Below, in pieces: positions 24,876-36,959 of a stretch of 64,000 nt of DNA. Made by a program: the position numbers and the translations under genes. The notes below the pieces were generated by a model. It did no database searches. It saw nothing but the letters and a program-made list of their open reading frames with translations, and was not told where the DNA came from. This DNA is from Candidatus Bathyarchaeota archaeon (GTDB lineage: Archaea > Thermoproteota > Bathyarchaeia > Bathyarchaeales > UBA233), in assembly GCA_007050895.1 (NCBI GenBank), contig SMYP01000181.1, positions 1 to 64,000 of the forward strand. Reading direction: 5' to 3'. Within the stretch, counting starts at the first letter, position 1, and each line of letters starts with the position of its first letter.

Positions 24876-25721
24876 ATGGGCATGGCCGACATCGTGCCCG
24901 GCGTCTCCGGGGGCACCATGGCACTCATCACCGGAATCTACGAGAGGTTCATCCACGCCCTCAGCTCCATCAACTTCCGGTTCATCACCCTGCGCATCCG
25001 GGGGGACGGCGACGGGGCGCGGGAGGCCTGGAGGTCCATCGACTGGGCCATGCTCATCCCCCTGTTCGCCGGCATCCTGTCCGCCATGGCCATCTTCGCC
25101 CGGGTGCTCGGCTACCTCCTCGACCACCAGGCGGGACCCACCTACGCCTTCTTCTTCGGCCTCATCCTCGCCTCGGCGGGCTTCGTCTCCAAGTACGTCA
25201 CCGAGGTGAACTGGCGGCACGTGGCGTCGGGGGTGCTGGGGTTCCTGCTGGTCGTGGCCGTCGTCGGGCTGAACGAGGTCACCGACAACCACACCCTCCC
25301 CGTGCTCTTCGCGTCCGGGATCATCGCCGTGTGCGCCATGATCCTCCCGGGCATATCCGGCTCCCTCGTCCTGCTCATCCTGGGACAGTACGAGCACTTC
25401 ATCGACGCCCTCAACAAGCTGGCCTGGAGGGACCTGGTCGTGTTCGGCCTGGGCGCCATCGTGGGCATCCTGGCCTTCTCGAGGCTGCTGGACTACATGC
25501 TCAGGAACCACCGGGCCAAGACCATGGCCTTCCTCTTCGGTTGCATGGTGGGCGCCCTGCGTCTGCCTGGCGAGATAATGCTCGACGAGACGGACCCCTC
25601 CTCCATGCCGGGCGTGGTGCTGGTGGTGGCCGCCGCCGCCGTCGGCTTCGCGGTGGTCCTGCTGCTGGAGCGCAGGTCGGACACCATCAAGGAGAGGCTG
25701 GGCATCGAGGACACGGACTGA
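24876..25721 (+). CDS. DUF368 membrane protein
   Basis: 281 residues from the first canonical ATG, with about eight membrane helices. The DUF368 signature PGVSGGTMALITGIYERFI begins at about residue 8, and a second inverted-topology copy, PGISGSLVLLILGQYEHF, begins near 155. Members are implicated in undecaprenyl- or polyprenyl-phosphate flipping across the membrane, so a role in lipid carrier recycling for glycans is plausible. The conserved first helix (SLVIFLKGLL) reads in frame upstream to 24822 without a canonical start; ATA 24831, with a well-placed ribosome binding site, may be the real start. Confidence 0.88.
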   Translation: MGMADIVPGVSGGTMALITGIYERFIHALSSINFRFITLRIRGDGDGAREAWRSIDWAMLIPLFAGILSAMAIFARVLGYLLDHQAGPTYAFFFGLILASAGFVSKYVTEVNWRHVASGVLGFLLVVAVVGLNEVTDNHTLPVLFASGIIAVCAMILPGISGSLVLLILGQYEHFIDALNKLAWRDLVVFGLGAIVGILAFSRLLDYMLRNHRAKTMAFLFGCMVGALRLPGEIMLDETDPSSMPGVVLVVAAAAVGFAVVLLLERRSDTIKERLGIEDTD

Positions 25722-25730
25722 GCCGTCCCC

Positions 25731-26708
25731 TCAGCCCACCAGCTTGCCGTCCCTCACGACCGTCCTGGTCCCGCCGTCCTCGAACTCGATGGTCAGCGTG
25801 GGCAGGAGCAGGTGGAAGTCCCGGTGGGTGCGGGAACCGTTGGTCCCGCCCATCTCGGTGTTGTTGCCGAAGGCCACGTGGACGGTGCCCACCGCCTTCT
25901 CGTCCTCGAGCATGTTCCCGATGACCCGGGCTGCGGGGTTGATGCCGATGCCCAGCTCACCGATGAGGGAGGCCTCCTCGTCGACGGAGGTCAGCTCCTG
26001 GATGCGGGTTATCAGGGCCGCGTCGTCGCCGCTGATGGAGGCGATGCGCCCGTCCACCACCTCGATGGAAACCGGGCCTGTGACCTTGCCCAGGTCTCCG
26101 ATGGTGGAGTCGCAGACCAGCGTGCCCCGCGCCTCGGTCTCCAGGGGGGCGACCCTGACCTCGCCGTTGGGCAGGTTGCCGAACTTGCCAGGGGGGATCC
26201 TCACGTCGGACTCGAAGGACCTGCCCGTCGTGGAGAACCAGATGTCCGCGCCCGCCGGGCTGGTGAGGTGGGCCCTCGCGGCCCCCCTGAGTCCGTCCAC
26301 CAGGCGGTCGCCAATGTCCGCCAGGTCGCGGAAGTCCACCCGCATGGCCCCCTCCGTCATCATGTCGTCGCTGATGCCAGGGCCGTGGCCGGTGCGGACG
26401 CCCGAGCTGGCAGCCGTCTTCAGGAGCTTCACGCGGAAGGGAGTCTCCTCGGGGTAGCCCACGAACACGCTGACCATGACCTGGGCGCCGTCCAGCGCCC
26501 GCTTGAGGTCGTGGGGGAGGTCCATCAGGGGCCGCTCGGTGTCCCCCAGCACGAAGAGGCGCCCCTGCATGCCCAGCTTCTCGCCCGCCTCGTAGAAGGC
26601 GTTGCCGATCTCGATACGATGCTCGTCGGTGACGATGAGCAGATGCTCGCCTGGCTTGGCTCCGAGGACGTGGGTCAGGGCGTTGCCCGCCACCTTCCGC
26701 ATGACCAT
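25731..26708 (-). CDS. M29-type (thermophilic) aminopeptidase family protein
   Basis: 325 residues. The pattern fits the archaeal branch of the leucyl aminopeptidase T family: a Rossmann-like N-terminal half, FGNLPNGEVRVAPLE in the centre (about 173-187), GELGIGINP and a C-terminal AFGNNTEMGGTNGSRTHRD. The Glu and His residues in these segments are the likely metal ligands. The family hydrolyses N-terminal residues from peptides with cobalt or zinc. ATG 26708 follows GGTGG. It is convergent with the DUF368 gene. Whether it is a peptidase or a relative with another substrate is uncertain. Confidence 0.8.
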   Translation of the reverse strand: MVMRKVAGNALTHVLGAKPGEHLLIVTDEHRIEIGNAFYEAGEKLGMQGRLFVLGDTERPLMDLPHDLKRALDGAQVMVSVFVGYPEETPFRVKLLKTAASSGVRTGHGPGISDDMMTEGAMRVDFRDLADIGDRLVDGLRGAARAHLTSPAGADIWFSTTGRSFESDVRIPPGKFGNLPNGEVRVAPLETEARGTLVCDSTIGDLGKVTGPVSIEVVDGRIASISGDDAALITRIQELTSVDEEASLIGELGIGINPAARVIGNMLEDEKAVGTVHVAFGNNTEMGGTNGSRTHRDFHLLLPTLTIEFEDGGTRTVVRDGKLVG

Positions 26709-26801
26709 GATACCACCGCGGGCCGCAAGAGGTGAGGCCCGTCATAAAGGTTGCGCAGGGCCCTCACAAACCTCATTACCCCCGCCCGCGATACACTGGC
26801 C

Positions 26802-27209
26802 ATGGCGCGACCGGCGGACATCGCGAAGAAGGCGGCGGCGGCCTACTACGGCCTCTCCTCCGACCCCAAGCGCATACCCAAGGGGTGGGACATCGAGTAC
26901 CTGAGGCAGGTCTCCCTCATCCCCAAGGAGACGCCCTTCCTGGTCAAGCTCGACACCTTCATCGGCTCCAAGTGGTCGGACAACATCGGCTCCGAGTCCC
27001 GCACGGCCAGGATGTCGGACCTGGACTTCCTCGTCTACGCCAACGAGCTGCTGGAGGAGGCGGGGCTTCCCATCGTAAAACCGGGGGACCCCCGGGTCAT
27101 CCAGTGGATGGCGTACGTCTCCTCCCACGACGACGCGCTGGTGCTGGTGCGAGTGTCCCGGGCCAAGGAGGAGAAGCTGCTCCTCGTCAACACCGCCATC
27201 ACGCAGTAG
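26802..27209 (+). CDS. Hypothetical protein, 135 residues
   Basis: A soluble alpha/beta protein starting MARPADIAKK at ATG 26802; an earlier in-frame ATG at 26751 gives a weak N-terminal extension. It contains a helix, the phrase GWDIEYLRQVSLIPKETPFL and a C-terminal beta strand. No cysteine cluster, membrane helix or known motif is visible. It lies 42 bases before tyrS and is probably transcribed separately. No family is recognised. Confidence 0.65.
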   Translation: MARPADIAKKAAAAYYGLSSDPKRIPKGWDIEYLRQVSLIPKETPFLVKLDTFIGSKWSDNIGSESRTARMSDLDFLVYANELLEEAGLPIVKPGDPRVIQWMAYVSSHDDALVLVRVSRAKEEKLLLVNTAITQ

Positions 27210-27251
27210 CCACCGCAACCCTCTTTTACACCCTGGGCCCTTTCGACGGCG

Positions 27252-28304
27252 GTGAGCCCGGTGACAGGGGAACCCGCCGAGGAACTGATGGAGGCCATGC
27301 AGGAGGTCGTGACGCCCAGCGAGCTGGAGCAGGTGCTCGCGAGGGGGGACGTCACCGGATACATCGGCATCGAGCCCTCGGGCCTCCTCACCACCGCCCA
27401 GGCCTTCCAGATCGCACGCAGCCTGAGGCTGCTCCACGAGGCGGGCGTCCACATGACCGTGCTGCTGGCGGACTGGCACGCGTACATAAACGACAAGCTG
27501 GGCACCGACATGGACCGCATCAAGCGGTGCGGCGCCTACCTCCAGGCGGCCTTCGAAGCCATGGGCGTGGACGGGGAGAGGACCCGCTACGTGTGGGCCT
27601 CGGACTTCGCCAAGGACGACGGCTACTGGGAGCTGGTTGTGCGCACCCTCAAGGCATCCTCCCTCAACCGCATCAAGCGGGCGCTGACAATCATGGGCCG
27701 CGAGGAGGACGAGTCGGAGCTGGACTCGTCCAAGATCATCTACCCCGCCATGCAGGTCTCGGACATCTACTACCTGGACGTGGACATCGCCCTGGGCGGC
27801 ATGGACCAGCGGAAGGCCCACATGCTGTGCCGGGACGTGGCCGGCAAGGTGGGCAAGGCCGTCAAGAGCCCCGTGGCCCTCCACTTCGCCCTGCTGCCCG
27901 CCCTCACCGGCGGCTCGGTCAGGGACGACCCCGTGGCCGCCAAGATGTCCAAGTCCAAGCCCGACTCGGCGCTCCTCATCCACGACACCCCCGAGGACAT
28001 CCATAGGAAGCTGAAGAAGGCCTACTGCCCCCAGGGGGAGCTGGACGACAACCCCGTCACCGAGCTGTGCCGGCTCATCGTCTTCCCCAACGCGGGGGAG
28101 CTGACCATAAGGCGGCCGGAGAAGTGGGGCGGGGACATGCACTTCACCTCCTACGGGATGCTGGCCGAGGCCTACGGGTCGGGGCAGCTTCACCCCGCGG
28201 ACCTGAAGGCGGCCGTGGCCGACGCCCTGGCGGAGCTCCAGAGGCCGGTGCGCGAGCGGTTCGAGAGCGACCCGATCCACGAGGAGTTCGCCGTCACCCA
28301 GTGA
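27252..28304 (+). CDS. tyrS: Tyrosyl-tRNA synthetase, archaeal type, with degenerate HIGH motif
   Basis: 350 residues, normal for archaeal TyrRS. It charges tRNA-Tyr. Tyrosine-pocket residues are kept: Tyr37, and Tyr164, Gln168 and Asp171 in YPAMQVSD; GGMDQRK follows. The KMSKS loop is intact (231-235). The HIGH signature is not: after EPSG, where HLGH is expected, the sequence reads LLTTAQ (45-50), so both catalytic histidines are missing. GTG 27252 is the start. The downstream tgtA gene follows within 15 bases. It may be a true TyrRS with an altered active site or a paralogue; no second tyrS is in the window. Confidence 0.88.
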   Translation: MSPVTGEPAEELMEAMQEVVTPSELEQVLARGDVTGYIGIEPSGLLTTAQAFQIARSLRLLHEAGVHMTVLLADWHAYINDKLGTDMDRIKRCGAYLQAAFEAMGVDGERTRYVWASDFAKDDGYWELVVRTLKASSLNRIKRALTIMGREEDESELDSSKIIYPAMQVSDIYYLDVDIALGGMDQRKAHMLCRDVAGKVGKAVKSPVALHFALLPALTGGSVRDDPVAAKMSKSKPDSALLIHDTPEDIHRKLKKAYCPQGELDDNPVTELCRLIVFPNAGELTIRRPEKWGGDMHFTSYGMLAEAYGSGQLHPADLKAAVADALAELQRPVRERFESDPIHEEFAVTQ

Positions 28305-28318
28305 AGGGAGGCTTGCCC

Positions 28319-30277
28319 GTGTTCGAGATGGTGGACCGGGACTGCACAGGTCGCATCGGCATCATCCACACCGCCCACGGCAAGGTGCGGACGCCCGCCC
28401 TGCTGCCGGTGGTCAACCCCCACCGCCTGACCCTCTCGCCCGAGGAGCTGCGCGGGACCTTCGGCTTCGACGCCCTCATCACCAACTCGTACATCATCTC
28501 CAAGGACGAGTTCCTCAGGCAGCGCGCCCTGGACGAGGGGGTCCACGCCCTGCTGGGCTTCGAGGGGGCCGTCATGACGGACTCGGGCACCTTCCAGGCC
28601 CACGTCTACGGGAGGGAGGGCACGACCAACGAGGACATCGTCTCCTTCCAGCGGGACATCGGTGTGGACATCGGCACCGCCCTGGACGTGTTCACCGAGC
28701 CCACCCACGGCCCCGACCGGGCCAGGGAGGCCATGGAGGAGACCCTTCGGAGGATCGGCGAGGCGGCGTCCATCAAGGGCGACATGGCGTTGGCGGGCAC
28801 GGTGCAGGGCGGGGTGTACCCCGCCATGCGCGAGGAGATGGCCGCCCGCCTGGCGGCCATGGACGTGGACGTCCACCCCGTGGGTGGCGTGGTGCCCCTG
28901 CTGGAATCGTACAGGTTCCGAGACCTGGTGCGGCTGGTGCTGGCGGCCAAGCGGGGCCTGCCCCCCGGGCGCCCGGTGCACCTGTTCGGCGCGGGCCACC
29001 CCATGGTCTTCGCCCTGGGCGCGCTGCTGGGCTGCGACCTCTTCGACAGCTCCTCCTACGCCAAGTACGCGGTGGACGGCCGCCTGATGTACGTGGACGG
29101 CACCCGGCACCTGGCCGACCTGGGCGAGAGCCCGTGCGGGTGCCCCGTCTGCAGGGAGCACGACGGGGACTCCCTTCGGGCGCTCCCAGACGAGGAGCGG
29201 GAGAGGGTCCTGGCAAGTCACAACCTGTGGGCGTGCCAGGACGAGCTGCGCACCGTGCGGGCGGCCATCAAGGAGGGGACGCTGTGGGACCTGGTGGACC
29301 GCCGGTGCCGGGCCCACCCGCTGCTCTTCGAGGGGTACCGGGAGCTGTGCGCCCAGGCGGGCCAGCTGGAGCCGTACGAGTCCACCTCCAAGCCCTCGCC
29401 CCTCCACTACACCGACCACCTCTCGATGCGGCGGCCCATCGTCATGCGGTACGCCCGCCGGGTGTTCTCCCGCTACGCCTCCCCGGACAAGCGGGTGATG
29501 GTGGGCTTCGAGGAGGGGGGCCGCCCTTACGCGCGCCACTACGCCGACGCCATGCGGAGGGTGCTGGAGGTGGCCGACGCCCAGTTCATGGTCAAGACCG
29601 TCCTGGGCCCCGTGCCCATCGAGCTGGACGAGTACTACCCCGTGGCACAGACGGTGGAGGCGGCGCCCTGGGACGGGGAGACAGTGAGGCGGGTCAACAA
29701 CATGATGGAGCACGCCTCCCACAACCTGCGCAACGCCCTGGCGATCATGTGGGACGGCGACGAGACCCTGGACATGCTCCGCATGATGGAGGGGCGCGGG
29801 GGCGCGTTCGACGTGTCCGTGGCGCGGGCGAGGGCCACGGCCGACATGCAGTTCGGGACGGGAGCCGCCGACGTGCTCCTGGACGGCGAGGTCGCGCTGG
29901 TGACCTCCAAGCGCACGGGCAAGCTCCGGAACGTGCTGGTGGATGGCGAGCACGTGCTCTCCATGAGGGCGCAGGACGGGATGTACACCCTCAAGCTCCC
30001 GGGGGCTCGCAGGCTCCATGCCGCCTGGGACAGCCCACGGCTCCGGGTCATCGTCGACGAGGACGCCGCCCCCTTCGCCAGGGAGGGCAAGTCCGTCTTC
30101 GCGCGCTTCGTGGTGGACGCGGACCCCGAGCTGCGTCCCGGGGACGAGGTGCTGGTGGTGGACGGAGGGGATGCCCTGCTGGCCGTTGGTCGGGCTCTGC
30201 TCAACAGGAGGGAGATGCTGTCCTTCAAGATGGGCGTGGCCGTCAAGGTGAGGTCGGGGACCTCCCAGCAGGGCTAG
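28319..30277 (+). CDS. tgtA: Archaeosine tRNA-guanine transglycosylase
   Basis: 652 residues, full length for the archaeal enzyme. It replaces guanine 15 in the D-loop of tRNAs with preQ0, the first step to archaeosine. The N-terminal TIM barrel has the catalytic region TDSGTFQAHVYG (Asp88) and DIGTALDVF. A zinc site CGCPVC with later ligands lies near 277. The C-terminus carries the PUA RNA-binding domain (about 575-650). GTG 28319 is preferred over GTG 28301 because GGGAGG lies 8 bases upstream and homologues start with Met-Phe-Glu. Its stop overlaps the convergent next gene by four bases. Confidence 0.95.
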   Translation: MFEMVDRDCTGRIGIIHTAHGKVRTPALLPVVNPHRLTLSPEELRGTFGFDALITNSYIISKDEFLRQRALDEGVHALLGFEGAVMTDSGTFQAHVYGREGTTNEDIVSFQRDIGVDIGTALDVFTEPTHGPDRAREAMEETLRRIGEAASIKGDMALAGTVQGGVYPAMREEMAARLAAMDVDVHPVGGVVPLLESYRFRDLVRLVLAAKRGLPPGRPVHLFGAGHPMVFALGALLGCDLFDSSSYAKYAVDGRLMYVDGTRHLADLGESPCGCPVCREHDGDSLRALPDEERERVLASHNLWACQDELRTVRAAIKEGTLWDLVDRRCRAHPLLFEGYRELCAQAGQLEPYESTSKPSPLHYTDHLSMRRPIVMRYARRVFSRYASPDKRVMVGFEEGGRPYARHYADAMRRVLEVADAQFMVKTVLGPVPIELDEYYPVAQTVEAAPWDGETVRRVNNMMEHASHNLRNALAIMWDGDETLDMLRMMEGRGGAFDVSVARARATADMQFGTGAADVLLDGEVALVTSKRTGKLRNVLVDGEHVLSMRAQDGMYTLKLPGARRLHAAWDSPRLRVIVDEDAAPFAREGKSVFARFVVDADPELRPGDEVLVVDGGDALLAVGRALLNRREMLSFKMGVAVKVRSGTSQQG

Positions 30278-31476
30278 GGTCTCCGTCTGGACCTCAACGC
30301 GAAACCCGCTGACATCACCGCGATCGTCATCATCGCCAGGCCGAATCCCGGGCTCTCCCCCGCCGACTTCATCGTCTCCAGGTCGGTCTCGGAGCCCAGG
30401 GTCCCGTGGAATCCCGTGGTGTCGGTGGCCTCGATGTAGTACTCCAGCTCCTTCGCCCCCTCCAGGTCGCCCTTCTTGATCCTGGCCGTGTACACGTCGC
30501 CCTCCAGTGTCAGGGGCGACTGCTTGAAGGCCCCCTTGCCGGCCTTCCGATAGAACAGGGTAGCCGTCTCGATCTCCGTGTCCTCGTCTATCGTGACCTT
30601 GACCCTCAGGTCCTCCCCGGGGGTGAACCTCTTGGGGGCCACGTTGGTCACCTTCGGTGGGCCGGAGTCCGTCTCCTCCATGTTCACGTGCAGCGTGTAG
30701 CCGCCGAAGGTGTCGTTGGAGACCCCCTCCAGCACGACGTACCAGTTTGTCCCCAGGGGTGTCCCCGCCGGCAGCAACCACTCGCAGGCCTGCATGTCCG
30801 CCACCTCCATCTCCTTCATCGGGGAGGTCAGGTCGTCATCTGTGTACACCTGAACCCTCATGGGTCCCGCCTGGTCGGTGCAGTCCAGGCAGAGGCCCAG
30901 GGTCCATCCCGCCCTGACCACCACGCGGTAGACGTCCCTGGTGTCGTGGAACCCGTACTCTCCCTGGTGCTCCCCCGCATCCAGCATGAGGGCGCTCTCG
31001 AAGTCGCAGGGCGCGTCGGACTCCGTGCCCCCGTCGTCCTGCTGGTCGTAGAAGAGTGAGAACTCGTACTCGCCTGGCGTCTCCTGGCCCGTGGGCCCGA
31101 TGTCCGCCACCAGGTACCACCACTCCATGTCCACCTCGCATCCCACGTACACGTTGACGGTCGACCGTGTACCGCCCCGGGACTCGAGGGTGGACCATGT
31201 CCTGTTGCAGCAGTCCCTCACCTCCAGGTAGTGGGTGCCGGAGGTCAGGGTCCTGAAGGACAGGCCGACGATGTCGCTCCCCGCCACCTGCACCTTGTAC
31301 ATGTCCGTCCTGTCGGTCACGTTGAGCGAGCCCACGTAGGTCGCTGCCACGATGGCCTCGGCGCTGGACCTGTCATCGTTAGGTTCCGTGTCCGCCGATG
31401 CTATGGCGACGCCTAGCAGAAGTAGCAGCCCCACCCCAGCGAGCACCAGGGCGGGGCGGATGCTCCGCAATGGCAT
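30274..31476 (-). CDS. Secreted PGF-CTERM surface protein with pre-peptidase-like domains
   Basis: 400 residues. A signal peptide (about 8-28) is followed by two beta-jelly-roll units (about 30-145 and 155-270) resembling bacterial pre-peptidase C-terminal domains: EPNDDRSSAEAI, then a D-x-D-MYKVQV strand. An Ig-like domain (about 275-365) and a PGF sorting signal with a hydrophobic helix and Arg-rich tail follow. It contains several cysteines, possibly disulfides. It should be anchored outside the cell. No catalytic domain is visible. Confidence 0.85.
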   Translation of the reverse strand: MPLRSIRPALVLAGVGLLLLLGVAIASADTEPNDDRSSAEAIVAATYVGSLNVTDRTDMYKVQVAGSDIVGLSFRTLTSGTHYLEVRDCCNRTWSTLESRGGTRSTVNVYVGCEVDMEWWYLVADIGPTGQETPGEYEFSLFYDQQDDGGTESDAPCDFESALMLDAGEHQGEYGFHDTRDVYRVVVRAGWTLGLCLDCTDQAGPMRVQVYTDDDLTSPMKEMEVADMQACEWLLPAGTPLGTNWYVVLEGVSNDTFGGYTLHVNMEETDSGPPKVTNVAPKRFTPGEDLRVKVTIDEDTEIETATLFYRKAGKGAFKQSPLTLEGDVYTARIKKGDLEGAKELEYYIEATDTTGFHGTLGSETDLETMKSAGESPGFGLAMMTIAVMSAGFALRSRRRP

Positions 31477-31539
31477 AGGTCGAATCCCCCGTCCTATCTC
31501 TGGGCCGTCCCCTTATAAATAGATTGCCCAGCTCCGGCG

Positions 31540-32883
31540 TCACCAGTTGGAGGGCAGGTAGTACCTGTAGCTGCTCCGGAACTCCTTGCCGTGGAAGAGG
31601 GCCCGGTCACCCAGCTCCTCCTCGATGCGGAGCAGGCGGTTGTACTTGGCGGTGCGCTCGCCCCGGGCGGGGGCACCCGTCTTGATCTGGCCGCAGCAGA
31701 GGCCCACGGCCAGGTCGGCGATGGTGGTGTCGCCCGTCTCGCCGCTCCTGTGGCTGACCACGACGCCGTAGTCGTGCTCGTAGCACATGAGGGCGGCGTC
31801 GATGGCCTCGGTCAGCGTGCCGATCTGGTTGACCTTGAGCAGCATGGCGTTGCACGAGCCCGCCCTGATGCCCAGTTCCAGCCGCTTCGTGTTGGTGACG
31901 AAGTGGTCGTCGCCCACGATCTGGAGCTTTTCGCCCAGGACCTTGGTCAGCTCGGCGTTCCCCACGAAGTCCTCCTCCATCAGCCCGTCCTCTATGGAGG
32001 TGATGGGATACTTCCATGCCAGGTGCTTGTAGAGGTCGATGAGCTCCCCCGGCGTGGTGGGCTTGCCCTCCACGGTGTAGAGGTTCGTGGCAGCGTCGTA
32101 GAACTCCGAGGACGCGGGGTCCAGGGCAATGCCGATCTCGTCCCCCGGTATGAAGCCGCACTCCTCGATGGAGGCGACCAGTGCGTTGAGCACGTCCTCC
32201 ACCTTGTCCACGGGCCCCGAGAAGCCGCCCTCGTCACCCACGTTGCGCGTCGCGGGGCCGAAGTTGGTGACCATGTACCTCCCCAGGCTATGGTAGCCCT
32301 CGGAGATCCACCGCAGGGCCTCCTCGAAGCTCTTGGCGCCCACGGGATGGAGCATGAACTCCTGCATCTCCATCGCCCCGCCGCCGTGCTTGCCACCGTT
32401 GAACACGTTGGCCATGGGCAGGGGCAAGGGGTAGCTGAGGGAGGGGTCGAGCTCGCCCCAGGCCATCTCGCGCAGGTGGCGGTACAGGGGGATCCTGCGG
32501 GAGCTGGCGGCGGCCTTCGCCACGGCCAGCGAGGTGGCCAGGATGGCGTTGGCGCCCAGCTTTCCCTTGTTGGGGGTCCCGTCCAGGGCGATGAGGGCCT
32601 GGTCCACCGCCCTCTGGTCCAGGGCGTCCTCCATCTTGAGGGCCGCGGCGATGGGACCGTTCACGTTGTCCACCGCCTCGGACACCGACAGGCCGAAGAA
32701 GCAGGACATGTCGCCGTCACGCAGCTCCAGCGCCTCGTGGCTACCGGTGCTGGCGCCCGAGGGGGCGGCGGCCCTTCCCCGGGAGCCGCGCTCCAGGACC
32801 ACGTCCACCGCCACCGTGGGATTGCCCCGGGAGTCGAGTATCCATCTCCCGTGCACGGTCTTGATGTCCGTGGGCCCCGCCAT
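31540..32883 (-). CDS. eno: Enolase
   Basis: 447 residues. It converts 2-phosphoglycerate to phosphoenolpyruvate. The N-terminal domain shows ILDSRGNPTV and the flexible SGASTG loop. The barrel carries the metal ligands in ALDPASSEF, SIEDGLMEED and VGDDHFVTN, the catalytic Lys in LLKVNQIGT and the SHRSGETGDTTIADLAVG signature. ATG 32883 is 27 bases from a strong TATA box and has no ribosome binding site, so the mRNA is probably leaderless. Confidence 0.98.
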   Translation of the reverse strand: MAGPTDIKTVHGRWILDSRGNPTVAVDVVLERGSRGRAAAPSGASTGSHEALELRDGDMSCFFGLSVSEAVDNVNGPIAAALKMEDALDQRAVDQALIALDGTPNKGKLGANAILATSLAVAKAAASSRRIPLYRHLREMAWGELDPSLSYPLPLPMANVFNGGKHGGGAMEMQEFMLHPVGAKSFEEALRWISEGYHSLGRYMVTNFGPATRNVGDEGGFSGPVDKVEDVLNALVASIEECGFIPGDEIGIALDPASSEFYDAATNLYTVEGKPTTPGELIDLYKHLAWKYPITSIEDGLMEEDFVGNAELTKVLGEKLQIVGDDHFVTNTKRLELGIRAGSCNAMLLKVNQIGTLTEAIDAALMCYEHDYGVVVSHRSGETGDTTIADLAVGLCCGQIKTGAPARGERTAKYNRLLRIEEELGDRALFHGKEFRSSYRYYLPSNW

Positions 32884-32904
32884 GTTGAGGGGGAAGGCCG
32901 TGGT

Positions 32905-32916
32905 CGATTTATAACG
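32905..32916 (-). promoter_or_regulatory. TATA box of the enolase gene
   Basis: On the minus strand TTATAAAT (32914-32907) is centred about 27 bases before the enolase ATG, fitting a leaderless transcript. Confidence 0.7.
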
Positions 32917-32939
32917 TTTCGCGCTCGGGTCCCAACAGC

Positions 32940-33497
32940 TCAATTGACCCGGTAGGCCGCATCCACCAGGTCCATGTACTGGGTCAGGTCCCCAGCCCGG
33001 GAGATGCTGACGGACCACTTGATCCTTTCCGAGCCCAGGTTCTTGGCGGGGACCAGCCGGTCGTCGTCGTGCCCATCGGGGAGGGCGAGGCCCAGCACCA
33101 GCTCGCCCCCCTTGGGTCGCATGATCAGGAACTGGCGGTTGTGGTGGAGGGACACGTAGGTCTTGAGGACGTGCAGGTCCACGTCCTTCCACCTCGACAT
33201 CAGCGCGTCCCGGGTCTCCTCATAGACGGGGAAAAGGGCCTCGTGCCTGCCCCTGTACTGGTCGCGGACAAGGCCCTCCTTGTCGGTGTAGTCGATGTCC
33301 ATCCCCCGGGCGTAGTAGAGGACGGTCTGCGCCTGGCCACGGCCCAGTCCGAACCCCGTCAGCCATTCGATCTGCTGGGCCCGCTTGCCGTCGGGACGGT
33401 CCTTCGCCACCTCGAGCCACTCCTCCAGGCTCCTGCCCGTCTTATCGGGAAGGTTCCTCGCGATGGCCTCGTACATCTCCTCGGGGGTCTTTGGCAT
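32940..33497 (-). CDS. DUF4287/DUF5655 domain protein
   Basis: 185 residues. The N-terminal part (about 5-65) matches DUF4287 (TPEEMYEAIARNLPDKTGRSLEEW). The C-terminal part (about 80-183) matches DUF5655, with the VSLHHNRQFLIMRPK strand. Proteins of this type are small, cytosolic and uncharacterised; DUF5655 is also found near restriction and stress genes. ATG 33497 follows GAGGG. It is upstream of and in line with enolase, but enolase has its own TATA box. Confidence 0.8.
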   Translation of the reverse strand: MPKTPEEMYEAIARNLPDKTGRSLEEWLEVAKDRPDGKRAQQIEWLTGFGLGRGQAQTVLYYARGMDIDYTDKEGLVRDQYRGRHEALFPVYEETRDALMSRWKDVDLHVLKTYVSLHHNRQFLIMRPKGGELVLGLALPDGHDDDRLVPAKNLGSERIKWSVSISRAGDLTQYMDLVDAAYRVN

Positions 33498-33851
33498 CGA
33501 TATCCCTCGTTGTTCGCTACATCGCGCCCCTATTTCAAGATGTCACCGCAGGGGTACGAGGGCCGCCAAAGGGGAAAGATAGATAAGGCTGGGAAGCTAA
33601 CATAAAGGGCCCCTCGGGGGATGGGTGTCCACATCCGCCTCCAGAGGGCCGAATCCGGCAAGGCTCGACGGTAACCTTAAATACCACATCTCGTATTGTG
33701 GGAGAGCCTCGAAGAGGTATTACCATGCACCCGGCGATGGTCGCGCATCGTCGGGGAAGTGGCACAGGTCGGAGCCGCCGGTGTTGCCGGGGCATTGAAG
33801 GCCGATGACTGCCTGATCATACGCATCCCAGACGATTGTGCAGCCAGCACA
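33498..33851 (+). promoter_or_regulatory. 23S rRNA promoter and 5' arm of the processing stem
   Basis: A TATA box ACCTTAAATA (33676-33685) is the best rRNA promoter. The pre-rRNA leader contains GATCATACGCATCC (33815-33828) and TGCAGCCAGCAC (33839-33850). These are complementary to GGTGCGTATGATC (36780-36792) and GTGCTGGCTGCA (36757-36768) after the gene. The mismatched bases between the two helices are the expected site of bulge-helix-bulge cleavage. No gene is supported in this stretch. Confidence 0.75.
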
Positions 33852-36750
<2,899 letters not shown>

Positions 36751-36812
36751 GCTGCGGTGCTGGCTGCACAGTTTCATGGGGTGCGTATGATCACTTGCGA
36801 CCTTCTCCAGAA
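36751..36812 (+). other. 3' arm of 23S processing stem and trailing hairpin
   Basis: The sequence at 36757-36792 pairs with 33815-33850. It is followed by a perfect inverted repeat ACCTTCT/AGAAGGT (36799-36814, 2-base loop), which may mark transcript ending, though no strong T-run follows. Up to 36945 no gene is seen; a TATA-like ACTACATAAG at about 36863-36872 may serve the 36960 gene. Confidence 0.6.
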
Positions 36813-36959
36813 GGTAGTGGGGCAGCGCGAGCGCTGTACCCGCTCCACACCTCGTGCCATAGACTACATAAGGGAGCCTGGTCCATCCCTCGACCGGTCC
36901 GCGCTAGCGCTCCGCCCCGCGCCCCCCCCATGGGACCGGGGAAATGGAGGTCCAGGCCC

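Noticed and set aside
36794..36959. 5S rRNA or tRNA after the 23S gene
   Set aside because: No 5S conserved segments or cloverleaf are present on either strand.
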